From Oceanospirillum sanctuarii (lineage in GTDB: Bacteria > Pseudomonadota > Gammaproteobacteria > Pseudomonadales > Halomonadaceae): a stretch of 64,000 bases of DNA. The notes under the pieces were generated by a model. The model was not told where the DNA came from. It saw only the letters and a list, made by a program, of their open reading frames with translations, and ran no database searches. Of this stretch, positions 8,783 through 17,505 are shown one piece after another. The stretch's first letter is position 1; each line of letters starts with the position of its first letter. The position numbers and the translations under genes are program-made. The DNA lies in assembly GCF_002150805.1 (NCBI RefSeq), contig NZ_MTBA01000007.1, positions 1-64,000 on the forward strand. The letters are read 5' to 3'.

Positions 8783-9209
8783 GTTTTTCCTGCTTCTGAT
8801 GACCATTGGCCAGGGCGCTTAAAATAGTGCAATGGCTTGCGGGCAGTGATCCGCCGCAACAGGCATCGGTAATCTGCTTTAAAGCGCCACGCATCTGCTC
8901 CAATTCCTGAATTTTGGCTTCGATCTCAGTTAGCTTCTCGTTGGCAAAATTCTTAACTGTCTGGCAGGTTTCCTGTTCACGGTTGACCTCCAGATCCAGC
9001 AGACCAGCGATATCCTTCAGGGAAAAACCCACCGCTTTGGCTCTCAGGATAAAAGCAACCTGACTAATCGCGCTTTCCGGATAAAGGCGATAACCCGCTT
9101 CCGATCTATGCGGCTCCGGCAGAAGGCCTTGTTTTTCGTAGAAGCGCAGGGTTTCGACTGTAACTCCTGAGGCTTTTGCGAGAGAACCTATCTTATAGAG
9201 GCTGCTCAT
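8766..9209 (-). CDS. MerR-family metal-responsive regulator (ZntR/CadR-like)
   Basis: 147 residues. Seen: N-terminal winged helix IGSLAKASGVTVETLRFYEKQGLLPEP; a long dimerisation helix with a cysteine in ETCQTVK; and a C-terminal metal loop DACCGGSLPASHCTIL with paired cysteines, a histidine and a third cysteine. This pattern is that of Zn(II)/Pb(II)/Cd(II) sensors such as ZntR rather than Cu(I) sensors. It precedes and overlaps the permease gene, and a MerR-type promoter lies 34 bp upstream. Confidence 0.9.
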   Translation of the reverse strand: MSSLYKIGSLAKASGVTVETLRFYEKQGLLPEPHRSEAGYRLYPESAISQVAFILRAKAVGFSLKDIAGLLDLEVNREQETCQTVKNFANEKLTEIEAKIQELEQMRGALKQITDACCGGSLPASHCTILSALANGHQKQEKHDATC

Positions 9210-9242
9210 TTGTCGGCTCCTGTGATTCTGGTTGATCCATTT

Positions 9243-9274
9243 ATAATAAACCCTGTAGTAAGCTTTAGGGTCAA
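9243..9274 (-). promoter_or_regulatory. MerR-type operator and promoter
   Basis: On the minus strand TTGACC (9274-9269) and TATTAT (9248-9243) are separated by 20 bp, longer than the normal 17. The spacer holds an imperfect dyad with arms ACCCTgtAG and CTttAGGGT (9250-9271). The over-long spacer with a dyad between -35 and -10 is the hallmark of MerR-activated promoters. It points at the regulator-permease operon. Confidence 0.85.
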
Positions 9275-9427
9275 GGAAGTGTGATTGGTTCAGGAAAACA
9301 AAAAGTAGCGTTATAAGCTTTAAGTGACACTTAAGCTTGCCGATAAGTATGTTAATCTAAAAGCAAATCGACAGCGTGAGTGCTCGTAAGCTGTCAGGGA
9401 TATAAGAATACAAACAGAGGTTCACTG

Positions 9428-9940
9428 ATGAAGCAGCGTATCATCGCCAGCACGTTAGCCGTTGCGGCTACCCTAGCTTCCATTCCATCCGAAGCCGCTC
9501 CGGTTTATCGTCAAGCCCGTGATGCAGCTCCGAGGGTTAATATCTATCAGCAGGCTTATGCTTACGCTGGTATTGATATGCTGAATTGGAGTGATGGTAC
9601 TGACTCTGGCACTGCAACCCGTTTTACCTTTGGCCAGCGTTTCGAAGAATTTGTTTCTGCAGAAGCTCAGTTTGCCCTCGGTGGCGGCAATCATAATTAC
9701 ACCATGGGTGTTTATGCTAAAGGTGCTTTGCCTTTGGGCCGGTTACAGATGAAAGGTTTGTTGGGTTTTGCTGCGTCCCAATATAATGAGACAACTAATT
9801 ACACCAGTCTTTCTTATGGTGTAGGTGCCGAGCTGACGGTTTGGCGCGACTGGTATGCCAATGCCGATTTTATGAAGTATGTTGCTAAGAGCAGTGCTGA
9901 CATTGGTGGTATCAGCATTGGTATTGGAACCCGCTTTTAA
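9428..9940 (+). CDS. Small outer-membrane beta-barrel-like protein
   Basis: 170 residues from ATG 9428, preceded by AGAGG. Seen: a Sec signal peptide (about 1-22, ending SEA|AP) and alternating aromatic/small-residue strands, ending in phenylalanine (GIGTRF), the outer-membrane assembly signal. It looks like an eight-strand barrel of the YfaZ/OmpA-barrel type, but I cannot assign a family. An upstream TTG would extend it before the signal peptide and is unlikely. Terminator follows immediately. Confidence 0.75.
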   Translation: MKQRIIASTLAVAATLASIPSEAAPVYRQARDAAPRVNIYQQAYAYAGIDMLNWSDGTDSGTATRFTFGQRFEEFVSAEAQFALGGGNHNYTMGVYAKGALPLGRLQMKGLLGFAASQYNETTNYTSLSYGVGAELTVWRDWYANADFMKYVAKSSADIGGISIGIGTRF

Positions 9941-9956
9941 GCGAACGCTCTGTTTT

Positions 9957-9991
9957 TACAAAAGCCAGCTTTGCTGGCTTTTGTTGTTTTT
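9957..9991 (+). terminator. Rho-independent terminator
   Basis: AAAAGCCAGC, loop TTT, GCTGGCTTTT, then TTGTTGTTTTT, following the barrel protein. Confidence 0.85.
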
Positions 9992-10037
9992 AAAGATCAG
10001 AAATTAATTGAACAGTTAAATTCAGGAGGGACTTTCT

Positions 10038-10691
10038 GTGACGGAACTACTTCAGTATTGGCCGGAATTTTTGACGGTTGTAGTGGTGCATTTTTTGGCG
10101 GTAGCCAGTCCTGGTCCTGATTTTGCGGTTATTTTGCGCCAGAGTCTCTGTGCCAGCAGCCGTTCAGGTGTCTGGACAGCCATCGGTATTGGTAGCGGTA
10201 TTTTAGTTCACGTGACCTACTCGCTTTTAGGCTTGGGCCTTTTGATTGCACAATCGACAACGGCATTTACCGTTCTGAAGATATTGGGGGCGGCTTACCT
10301 GTTATGGGTGGGTTGGCAGTGTCTGAAGGCGAAACCGGCAGCGAGTGCTGCTGATGTAAATGCTGAACTGGAAGAGGGTGAGAGTGCCGCAACAGCCTGG
10401 AAAGCCTGGCGGCTGGGCTTTCTGACCAATGCGCTGAACGCCAAGGCGACACTTTTCTTTGTTTCTCTGTTCTCTGTTGTGATCAGCCCAAGTACGCCGC
10501 TTTGGATTCAGGGCTTTTATGGGCTTTGGATGACAGTAATGACAGGTCTCTGGTTTACCGGGCTTGCGCTGTTTCTGTCCCGTGAGAAAGTTCGGGCTTT
10601 CTTCCGGAAAATCAGTCACTGGATTGAGCGGGTAACTGGTGTTGCCCTGATCGCTTTGGCGGGTAAGTTAGCGACCGCTTCTCAAAGCTGA
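10038..10691 (+). CDS. LysE/RhtB-family amino-acid exporter
   Basis: 217 residues with about six hydrophobic helices. Seen: FLAVASPGPDFAVILRQSL, the family's N-terminal signature, and GFLTNALNAKATLFFVSLFS. It would export an amino acid or homoserine lactone-like compound. The GTG start is supported by AGGAGGG eight bases upstream. A Glu/Ala-rich loop (about 105-120) separates the halves. It converges with the DUF1853 gene, with no terminator visible in the 46 bp between. Confidence 0.85.
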   Translation: MTELLQYWPEFLTVVVVHFLAVASPGPDFAVILRQSLCASSRSGVWTAIGIGSGILVHVTYSLLGLGLLIAQSTTAFTVLKILGAAYLLWVGWQCLKAKPAASAADVNAELEEGESAATAWKAWRLGFLTNALNAKATLFFVSLFSVVISPSTPLWIQGFYGLWMTVMTGLWFTGLALFLSREKVRAFFRKISHWIERVTGVALIALAGKLATASQS

Positions 10692-10737
10692 TTGGCTTGA
10701 GTGTTTAAGAGTTTAAACCTTTAGAAATTAAGCTGGG

Positions 10738-11715
10738 CTATAACCTATGCCAGGGCATAGGGAGATAGCCCGGCCAACCATCGGAAACCACAAACAGGCG
10801 TTCGCCTGACTGCCTTTCCAGCAGTAATCCTTCTGTTCCCATCTGTGGTCGCTTGTCCCACTTTCTTAGTTGGTTTTTATTGCCTCTGGCTTCATATACA
10901 GGGAGTATCAGTTCCTGTCTTAAGGTTTCTGCGATGGATGTGCCTGTTAGCCATTCTGGTTGAGCGATACTTGCCATCCAGTGCGGTTTTTTGCAGATTC
11001 GCCATTCTGGTTTTATGCCAGTCTGATAGTTATTTAGCCATTGAGAGAGTGTGATCCAGCTGCCTTTAAGATGATCCGGGTTCATCATCTCAGGAGCGGG
11101 AAGTGGTGAGCTGAGCTGTGTCGGGTAAAACAGATAACCCCGGGTCAGGGCACTGGCTCTGTCCGGAATAAGAGATTGTCCTGCCGTTTCGCCGTATTGT
11201 TCAAGCCATTGCCGAACCTCGTGCTGCTCTCCCAGTTTAAGCTGCTGAGTCAGCAGGTGTTGCCATTTATGCTCCATGCTGTCCTGGCAGGCAATACCCA
11301 GCCAGTGACTCCAGGCCTCAGGTTTCCCCCAGCCTGAATCGGTTCCCAGATAGAATTTGATCGCCAGCTCCAGATGCCAGATAAGTCCATCTCTCTGATC
11401 CTTCAGCAGGACATCAAACTCCCCCAGAGTGCGCTTTTCACCCTGTACGATCAGATTGCTGGCGAGCAGCTCTATATCGGGATGCAGGTCGAAATAAAAC
11501 AGCCATAACTGTTCATGATAATGACCCAGAAGCGTGGTTTTTTTACCTTCGAGCCAGGCTTCTATAGGTCGCGGGTCGGAATCGAGTTGTACCAAGGTAT
11601 CCCAGTGGGGGGCGGGTATTTGCCAGCTTTCTGCAGTACAATGGCACAGCCGGGGCGTGGTTAATAACCACACCAGATCCCTGACTGCCTGATGCTGAAA
11701 TGTTTCCGGTGTCAC
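10738..11715 (-). CDS. DUF1853 family protein
   Basis: 325 residues, cytoplasmic. Seen: HQAVRDLVWLLTTPRL at the start, VQGEKRTLGEFDVLLKDQRDGLIWHLELAIKFYLG and LTRGYLFYP, which are the family's conserved blocks. The E-F-D...H-L-E-L-A-I-K-F arrangement resembles a PD-(D/E)xK nuclease core (D, ExK), so a nuclease-like fold is possible; this is inference. Function is not known. Divergent from nadK. Confidence 0.75.
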   Translation of the reverse strand: MTPETFQHQAVRDLVWLLTTPRLCHCTAESWQIPAPHWDTLVQLDSDPRPIEAWLEGKKTTLLGHYHEQLWLFYFDLHPDIELLASNLIVQGEKRTLGEFDVLLKDQRDGLIWHLELAIKFYLGTDSGWGKPEAWSHWLGIACQDSMEHKWQHLLTQQLKLGEQHEVRQWLEQYGETAGQSLIPDRASALTRGYLFYPTQLSSPLPAPEMMNPDHLKGSWITLSQWLNNYQTGIKPEWRICKKPHWMASIAQPEWLTGTSIAETLRQELILPVYEARGNKNQLRKWDKRPQMGTEGLLLERQSGERLFVVSDGWPGYLPMPWHRL

Positions 11716-11972
11716 TGGATTTTCACCTTTACTGGTTTATCTGAAACTGTGCCATTTATGTTTCGGGTCACGATTAAAACCGATAGAGTAAAGCGCAGTC
11801 GGATCAAAGATCAATTCCGGCATCTCCGGATGGTTTGGAATATTTACTTAGATTTCCTCATCGCGGATTTTACCCTGACATATAGTAAGAGCTTGGTGAT
11901 AGCCGAGTCTGAACCTGCTTTTCAGCGTTTTTGGAAAGCTTACATCCACACCAACGAATCATAAGACGGCAG

Positions 11973-12857
11973 ATGGAACAATTTAAAAATATTGGCCTGA
12001 TCGGGCGACTGGGTAGCACTAAGGTTGTGGACACCATGAAGCGGTTGATCCGTTACCTTCAGGATCGCGATCTGCACATTATTATTGAAGATCAGATCGG
12101 CGAAGTGATGCCGGGGCATGGTCTTCAGGAAGTCAGCCGTAAACTGATCGGCGAAGTCAGTGATCTGGTGATTGTTGTCGGTGGTGACGGCAGCCTTCTG
12201 GGGGCGGCCCGCGCCATAGCGAAGTACAACACCCCTGTGCTGGGTGTGAACCGTGGTCGTCTGGGTTTCCTTACTGACATTTCACCAAGCGAACTGGAAG
12301 AGCGTGTGGGTGAAGTACTGGATGGCCAGTACATTACTGAAACCCGCTTTATGTTGGACGCCGAGGTGTATCGCAACGGTGAACCGGTCGGTAACGCCGT
12401 TGGTCTGAACGATGTGGTGCTGCACCCGGGTAAATCTGCCCGTATGATCGAGTTCGATCTTTATATCGAAGGTCAGTATGTTTACAACCAGCGCTCTGAC
12501 GGCCTGATTGTTTCCACGCCAACGGGCTCGACAGCGTATTCCCTGTCCGGTGGTGGCCCTATTATGCATCCTAAACTGGATGCGATCGTGCTGGTTCCTA
12601 TGTTCCCGCACACCCTGAGTAGCCGCCCGATTGTGGTGGATGGCAATAGCGAAGTGAAGATTATCATCGCGGAAGATAACGATGCTTATCCACACGTCAG
12701 CTGCGATGGCCAGACCCACCTGGTCACCAAGCCCGGTGATGTACTTTATGTGAAGAAGCGCCCATACAAGCTGCGTCTGATTCATCCGGTTGACCATAAT
12801 TTCTATGAAATTTGCCGAACTAAGTTGGGCTGGAGTAGCAGTTTTGGTGACCAATAA
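11973..12857 (+). CDS. nadK: NAD kinase
   Basis: 294 residues, normal for proteobacterial NAD kinase. It phosphorylates NAD to NADP. Seen: VVGGDGSLLGAAR (GGDG nucleotide loop), NRGRLGFLTDI, GLNDVVLHPG with the NE/D-type motif, and STPTGSTAYSLSGGGPI. ATG 11973 gives the usual N-terminus; an in-frame extension upstream is not family-like. The stop overlaps the GTG start of the phosphatase gene by 11 bp. Confidence 0.95.
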   Translation: MEQFKNIGLIGRLGSTKVVDTMKRLIRYLQDRDLHIIIEDQIGEVMPGHGLQEVSRKLIGEVSDLVIVVGGDGSLLGAARAIAKYNTPVLGVNRGRLGFLTDISPSELEERVGEVLDGQYITETRFMLDAEVYRNGEPVGNAVGLNDVVLHPGKSARMIEFDLYIEGQYVYNQRSDGLIVSTPTGSTAYSLSGGGPIMHPKLDAIVLVPMFPHTLSSRPIVVDGNSEVKIIIAEDNDAYPHVSCDGQTHLVTKPGDVLYVKKRPYKLRLIHPVDHNFYEICRTKLGWSSSFGDQ

Positions 12858-13836
12858 ATCTGATTTTACCCGTTTACCGGAAGCAGCCGGTTACGATCTG
12901 ATCGGTGATATTCATGGCTGCGCTCATACCCTTGAGCGTCTGTTGCAGCAGATGGATTACCGCAAGGTCAACGGCGTCTGGCAGCATCCGGAACGTAAGG
13001 TGATCTTCCTCGGTGATATTGTGGACCGCGGTCCACGCATCCGTGAATCACTGGAACTGGTTTATAACATGGTTCAGGCGGGGGAAGCGGCCTGTATTAT
13101 GGGCAACCATGAGCACAACGCGATCACCTACTGCACGCCGGCACCTGAAGGTTTTGCTGATGATTATCTGCGCAGCCACAACCCTCGCCATACCCGCCTG
13201 ATCAAAGAAACACTGGATCAGTTTGAGGGTGCTCAGGATGAGTGGGATACCTATCTTCAGTGGTTCAAAACACTGCCGCTTTTTCTGGAAAACGAGCAGT
13301 TCCGTGTGGTGCATGCCAGTTGGGATGACGCTCTGATCCGAACCCTGCAGAACGAATACCAGACCGACAAGCTGAACTATGACCTGCTGATCGAATCGGT
13401 TCAGCCGGACAGTTTTGGTTTTCGTCTGATGGAACACCTGACGCGGGGCAGTCATATTCGCCTGCCGGAAGGCATTCAGATTCACGGTGGTGATGGCTTT
13501 ACCCGTCGTACCTTCCGGACTCATTTCTGGGCGGAAAAACCGGAAACCTACGGCGATGTAATTTTTCAGCCGGATAACCTGCCGGGTAATCTGGAAGATC
13601 GGGCACTGAGTGATCAGGAAAAAGAAGCGCTGCTTTATTACCCGAAAGATGAGCGTCCTTTGTTTATCGGTCATTACTGGTGTGAAGGCGTACCTGCACT
13701 GGTGACACCAAATATTGCCTGTCTGGATTACAGTGCTGTGAAATACGGTAAGCTGGCCAGTTATCGCTTTAGTGGTGAGTCTCAGTTGGATGCCAGAAAC
13801 TTTGTCTGGATCTCTGTAGATCGGGATGAAAGCTGA
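12847..13836 (+). CDS. PPP-type metallophosphoesterase
   Basis: 329 residues from GTG 12847 (GGAG at 12832-12835); an upstream ATG at 12805 inside nadK would add 14 residues. Seen: LIGDIHGC, FLGDIVDRGPR and IMGNHEHNA, the three metal-site motifs of calcineurin-like serine/threonine phosphatases and ApaH-type hydrolases, then a late FIGHYW histidine. The substrate is unknown; coupling to nadK might suggest nucleotide or protein phosphate hydrolysis. Confidence 0.8.
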   Translation: MTNKSDFTRLPEAAGYDLIGDIHGCAHTLERLLQQMDYRKVNGVWQHPERKVIFLGDIVDRGPRIRESLELVYNMVQAGEAACIMGNHEHNAITYCTPAPEGFADDYLRSHNPRHTRLIKETLDQFEGAQDEWDTYLQWFKTLPLFLENEQFRVVHASWDDALIRTLQNEYQTDKLNYDLLIESVQPDSFGFRLMEHLTRGSHIRLPEGIQIHGGDGFTRRTFRTHFWAEKPETYGDVIFQPDNLPGNLEDRALSDQEKEALLYYPKDERPLFIGHYWCEGVPALVTPNIACLDYSAVKYGKLASYRFSGESQLDARNFVWISVDRDES

Positions 13837-14297
13837 TCACGTACCTGATGTGTAATCGTTACTGCTAGCGATGCCATTTAGCTGCGAAGGGAAATAACAG
13901 GGGCTAAAGACCTGAATAATCCCTGAAAGCAGTCTTTCAACTACCTTTTTTGTGAACTTTTGTCACAGAAACTTGGAACTTTGAAAAATGGACGCATACT
14001 AACAGTATGGTTATTCGTGAACGTCGGTTGTTCGTTTAACCTGTGGTTCTCAAAACTGACAGTGGTATATATGCCTGCGGTATCGATTGATGGATACGGG
14101 AGAGTGGGTTCCATCTTATCCTGTTTTATTTTGACCGGACCCGTTGTTATTAAGAGTGACAGGATGTTCCTCCCGCGAGTTAATCCGGCAGCACGTACCA
14201 TGCTGCCGGATTTTTTTATGTCTGCGGAATAATCTTCCAATGTGATGCCAACATTATTCAAAGCTAAGCCAACCATAGTCGAAGTGAAGCTAACGCC
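13837..14297 (+). other. Long intergenic region with palindrome and orphan terminator
   Basis: 461 bp without a convincing gene. It holds CATACT-AAC-AGTATG (13995-14009), an upstream TTGAAA (13981-13986), and a strong terminator at 14183-14217. Open frames across it on both strands lack ribosome sites and family-like sequence. The terminator could close the phosphatase transcript or an independent small RNA starting near 14015. Confidence 0.5.
14183..14217 (+). terminator. Rho-independent terminator
   Basis: ATCCGGCAGCA, loop CGTACCA, TGCTGCCGGAT, then six T. It is nearly 350 bp beyond the nearest upstream gene. Confidence 0.85.
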
Positions 14298-15170
14298 ATG
14301 ATTAAAGTTCTGGAATTACCTGTAGATCAGGATCTGTCGGAGTTAAGCCGCGAGCTCTGGGTACGTAAAATTGGACACCAGATCCGACAGACCTCCCGTA
14401 CGCAGGAGATCTTTCTGGCAAAGCCCGAAGATTACCCGCAACTGATGCAGTTGGTTCAGGACTGGCACCGAGGCGAGCTGGCTTACACGATTGAGCCAGA
14501 AAGCAGTGAGCAAACGCTGAATCTGAAAGCCGGCCTGCAGGCTGCCGGACATTGGCCGCTAACCGCTTTGATTCTGCTGATCAGCGGTCTGGTCACCGCC
14601 ATGATCAGTTTTGAACCGCAGCCAAACTGGCTGGCATCTCTTACCATCGTCCCCTTCGAACAGGTCAGAAATGGTCTGGCGTATCTGCCTTTATGGCAGA
14701 CATTGCAGACCGGTGAAGTCTGGCGTTTGCTGACACCGGCTTTTCTGCACTTTGGCGCACTGCATCTGATTTTTAACAGTCTTTGGGTGTGGGAGCTGGG
14801 CCGTATGATAGAGCGTCAACAGTCCACGTTTAATCTGGCGTTGTTGTTTCTGGTCAGCGGGATCAGCGCGAACCTCGCTCAGTATCTGATGGGAGATATT
14901 CTCTTTGGCGGTTTGTCAGGCGTAGTCTATGCCCTGTTAGGTTACTGCTGGTTCTGGGATCGTTTTGCCCGCCAGCCCATCTTTTATATCCGTAAGCCCG
15001 TGTTTGTTTTCCTGCTGATCTGGCTGGTGTTCTGTCTGGTCGGTGGTGCATCTATGCTGGGACTGGGTGAAATCGCCAATGCTGCCCATGTGGGAGGTTT
15101 GGTGAGCGGTAGTCTCTGGGCTTTGATCAGTGTAACCCTGTCCGGTAAGTCCCGTTTTGGTGGTCAGTAA
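14298..15170 (+). CDS. glpG: Rhomboid intramembrane serine protease, GlpG type
   Basis: 290 residues. An N-terminal cytoplasmic domain (about 1-80) precedes six or more membrane helices. Active-site residues are visible: Ser207 in GGLSGVVYALLG, His264 in NAAHVGGLVSG, and the oxyanion-side His156/Asn160 in HLIFNSLWVWELG. It would cleave membrane-protein substrates within the inner membrane. Monocistronic by appearance. Confidence 0.9.
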   Translation: MIKVLELPVDQDLSELSRELWVRKIGHQIRQTSRTQEIFLAKPEDYPQLMQLVQDWHRGELAYTIEPESSEQTLNLKAGLQAAGHWPLTALILLISGLVTAMISFEPQPNWLASLTIVPFEQVRNGLAYLPLWQTLQTGEVWRLLTPAFLHFGALHLIFNSLWVWELGRMIERQQSTFNLALLFLVSGISANLAQYLMGDILFGGLSGVVYALLGYCWFWDRFARQPIFYIRKPVFVFLLIWLVFCLVGGASMLGLGEIANAAHVGGLVSGSLWALISVTLSGKSRFGGQ

Positions 15171-15369
15171 GATTCTGGTATCAGAGTGATGCTGATGAGT
15201 GCAGGCTCTGATCCGTCACAGTTTGCGTATTTTTTAATGACTTTTTTCTAAGGTCTTTTTATCTGCCTGCAGTCACCTAGCGGGTGGAAGATGGGATATA
15301 ATCCCCTGTATTCAAGTCAGGTATTGCGATTCAGTCATTGCCTGCAGTTATTTTTGATGGAGTTTCCCC

Positions 15370-15615
15370 ATGACCCTGCAAGATATGATCAAAAACATGA
15401 CCCCTGAGATTTACGCCAGCCTGCGTCAGGCGGTAGAGCTGCGCAAGTGGCCGAATGGTGTTCGTCTGACCGAAGAGCAGGTTGAGCTCTGCATGGAAGC
15501 GGTCATCCTGTTTGAATTTCAGCATGATATGCCAGCTCAGGATCGTGTGGGCTTTATGGAAGACCAGTGTGAGAGCGATAAAGAGCACACTGATATCATC
15601 AAAATTATGCAGTAA
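15370..15615 (+). CDS. yeaC: YeaC family (DUF1315) protein
   Basis: 81 residues: MTLQDMIKNMTPEIYASL, LRKWPNGVRLTEEQ and FEFQHDMPAQDRVGF are the conserved blocks of this small gammaproteobacterial family of unknown function. A TATAAT-like -10 lies at 15297-15302. It is followed 26 bp later by the DUF2797 gene, a pairing likely to form one unit. Confidence 0.9.
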   Translation: MTLQDMIKNMTPEIYASLRQAVELRKWPNGVRLTEEQVELCMEAVILFEFQHDMPAQDRVGFMEDQCESDKEHTDIIKIMQ

Positions 15616-15641
15616 TCACGGATCTGAGTTCAGGAGTAACT

Positions 15642-16478
15642 ATGACCCTCATTTCCGGTCAGCTACATAAGATGTACACCCAGGATACCCAGCCGGTGAG
15701 TTACCAGCTGGAACTGGGGGATGAAAAAATTTCCCTGAATGAGCTTCTGGGTAAAAAGCTGAAACTCAGCTTTCACGGTGCGATCAACTGCTGTCACTGT
15801 GGCCGAAAAACCAAGAAGAGTTATTCACAGGGCTTCTGCTACCCCTGCTTTAAAAAGCTGGCGCAGTGCGATACCTGTATTATGAGCCCGGAGAAGTGCC
15901 ACTACGATGCCGGCACTTGCCGTGAACCTGAGTGGGGCGAGAAGTTCTGTTTTCAGGATCATATCGTTTATCTGGCTAACTCTTCTGGTCTTAAAGTGGG
16001 CATCACTCGCGAAACTCAGGTGCCAACCCGCTGGATGGATCAGGGCGCGATCAATGCGCTGCCGATCTTTCGGGTGAAAACCCGTAAGCAGTCCGGCCTT
16101 GTGGAAGATGCCATTCGCCAGCACACCTCAGATCGCACCAACTGGCGCAATATGCTTAAAGGCATCAACCCGGAGATCGACCTGCTGGCGGAGCGTGATC
16201 GTCTGCTGGAACTGGCAAAAGATGATATCGCTGCGCTTCAGGCAGAACATGGTCTTGATGCTATCTATCCGCTGCCGGATGCGCGACCTTTCGTTTTCAG
16301 TTATCCCGTTGAAGAGCATCCTGAAAAGGTAACCGCACTGAATCTGGATAAAACTCCGGAAGTGGAAGGTGTTCTGAAGGGTATTAAGGGTCAGTATCTG
16401 ATTCTGGATACCGGTGTGCTGAATATCCGTAAATTCAGCTCCTACCATGTGGATCTGGAAGTGGCTGACGCTGAATAA
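15642..16478 (+). CDS. DUF2797 family zinc-finger-like protein
   Basis: 278 residues. A cysteine-rich N-terminal part (about 48-95: CCHCGRKTKK, FCYPCFKKLAQCDTC) looks like zinc ribbons. Then HIVYLANSSGLKVGITRETQVPTRWMDQGA, which by eye resembles a GIY-YIG-type start, is followed by an arginine/glutamate region. Function unknown; the zinc-ribbon plus GIY-YIG-like look suggests nucleic-acid interaction, as inference only. Confidence 0.8.
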   Translation: MTLISGQLHKMYTQDTQPVSYQLELGDEKISLNELLGKKLKLSFHGAINCCHCGRKTKKSYSQGFCYPCFKKLAQCDTCIMSPEKCHYDAGTCREPEWGEKFCFQDHIVYLANSSGLKVGITRETQVPTRWMDQGAINALPIFRVKTRKQSGLVEDAIRQHTSDRTNWRNMLKGINPEIDLLAERDRLLELAKDDIAALQAEHGLDAIYPLPDARPFVFSYPVEEHPEKVTALNLDKTPEVEGVLKGIKGQYLILDTGVLNIRKFSSYHVDLEVADAE

Positions 16479-16529
16479 GCTCATCGGCTCAGGCCAGTCG
16501 CTTCTGTAATTTACCTGTTGAGTTCAATC

Positions 16530-16964
16530 ATGAGTGCTTTTTTTGATGCTTATGCTCTTGTCGGCGGATTGCTGATCGGCCTGAGCGCAACTTTGCTACT
16601 ACTGTTAAATGGCCGTATTGCCGGTATCAGTGGTATCTGTGCGAATCTGCTGAGCCTTTCCTACAGTGGTAAAAATATCCGGGGAGCTTTGTTTCTGCTG
16701 GCAATGATTCTTGCTGGCGGCATCACTTATCAGCTTATGGGAGATGCCGTAGCCATGCCTCGGGAAGGTTTTCCTGTCTGGTTGCTGGCGCTGTCCGGTT
16801 TTCTGGTAGGTGTTGGCACCCGTTTGGCCAATGGTTGTACCAGTGGCCATGGTGTTTGCGGACTGGGCCGTCGTTCCTGGCGCTCCCTGATGGCAACCCT
16901 ATGCTTTATGACCACAGGTATTCTGACGGTTCTGATTCTGAGGATCAGTGGGGTGCTGGTATGA
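16530..16964 (+). CDS. YeeE/YedE family protein, N-terminal half-transporter
   Basis: 144 residues with four hydrophobic helices. Seen: LIGLSATLLLLLNGRIAGISGI and GTRLANGCTSGHGVCGLGRRSWRS, the conserved cysteine-containing motif of the DUF395 (YeeE/YedE) family linked to thiosulfate/sulfur uptake. Start at ATG 16530. Its TGA overlaps the ATG of the next gene (ATGA), so the two halves are translationally coupled and probably assemble as one transporter. Confidence 0.85.
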   Translation: MSAFFDAYALVGGLLIGLSATLLLLLNGRIAGISGICANLLSLSYSGKNIRGALFLLAMILAGGITYQLMGDAVAMPREGFPVWLLALSGFLVGVGTRLANGCTSGHGVCGLGRRSWRSLMATLCFMTTGILTVLILRISGVLV

Positions 16965-17407
16965 ATCTGAAAGCTATTTTTGCCTCTCTGTTCTGCGGAG
17001 CTTTGTTCGGTACCGGCCTTGTGGTTTCCGGTATGACAGATCCCCTTAAGGTTCAGGGCTTTCTGGATATTACCGCTAATTGGCAGCCTGCGCTGATGTG
17101 GGTAATGGGTGGCGCAGTAGTGGTCACGGCGATCTGTTTTCCGTTGGTGCTGAAACGTCAGCAGCCGGTATTGACCTACCGCTTCCATCTGCCGGGTATG
17201 GCTCCTGTGGATCGTCGCCTGCTGATCGGTTCCGGCCTGTTTGGAATCGGCTGGGGATTGTCTGGTTATTGTCCGGGGCCAGCTCTGGTCACCGCTGCGA
17301 TCAATGCTTCTGAGGCGATGATCTTTATTCCGGCGATGCTGGCAGGTTTCTGGGTTGCAGGGAGTTTCTGCGGTGAGTGTCAGCCGGGGACTGCTGATCA
17401 GGAATAG
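16961..17407 (+). CDS. YeeE/YedE family protein, C-terminal half-transporter
   Basis: 148 residues with four hydrophobic helices: LFCGALFGTGLVVSGMTDPLKVQGFLDI and GIGWGLSGYCPGPALV are the second conserved motif set, again with a central cysteine. Together with the preceding gene it covers a complete YeeE/YedE unit. No sulfurtransferase is adjacent. Terminator at 17441-17468. Confidence 0.85.
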   Translation: MNLKAIFASLFCGALFGTGLVVSGMTDPLKVQGFLDITANWQPALMWVMGGAVVVTAICFPLVLKRQQPVLTYRFHLPGMAPVDRRLLIGSGLFGIGWGLSGYCPGPALVTAAINASEAMIFIPAMLAGFWVAGSFCGECQPGTADQE

Positions 17408-17440
17408 GGTTCGTCTTACAGATTAAGAGATATCGCCAAT

Positions 17441-17468
17441 AAAAACGCCCGCATCAGCGGGCGTTTTT
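17441..17468. terminator. Bidirectional rho-independent terminator
   Basis: AAAAACGCCCGC, loop ATCA, GCGGGCGTTTTT between convergent genes; A and T tracts on both sides let it work both ways. Confidence 0.9.
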
Positions 17469-17505
17469 ATTGAGAGCTTAATAGGTATTGAGAGAAGCCG
17501 CTCAA

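Noticed and set aside
11692-11964. Plus-strand frame of 90 codons between the DUF1853 and nadK genes
   Set aside because: No ribosome site, no family-like sequence, and it overlaps the DUF1853 gene start.
13951-13967. TGTGA-N7-TCACA, resembling a CRP site
   Set aside because: CRP needs a six-base spacer; here it is seven, so I do not call it.
13941-14276. Minus- and plus-strand frames in the 13.8-14.3 kb gap
   Set aside because: Both run through the terminator hairpin or palindrome and lack ribosome sites.
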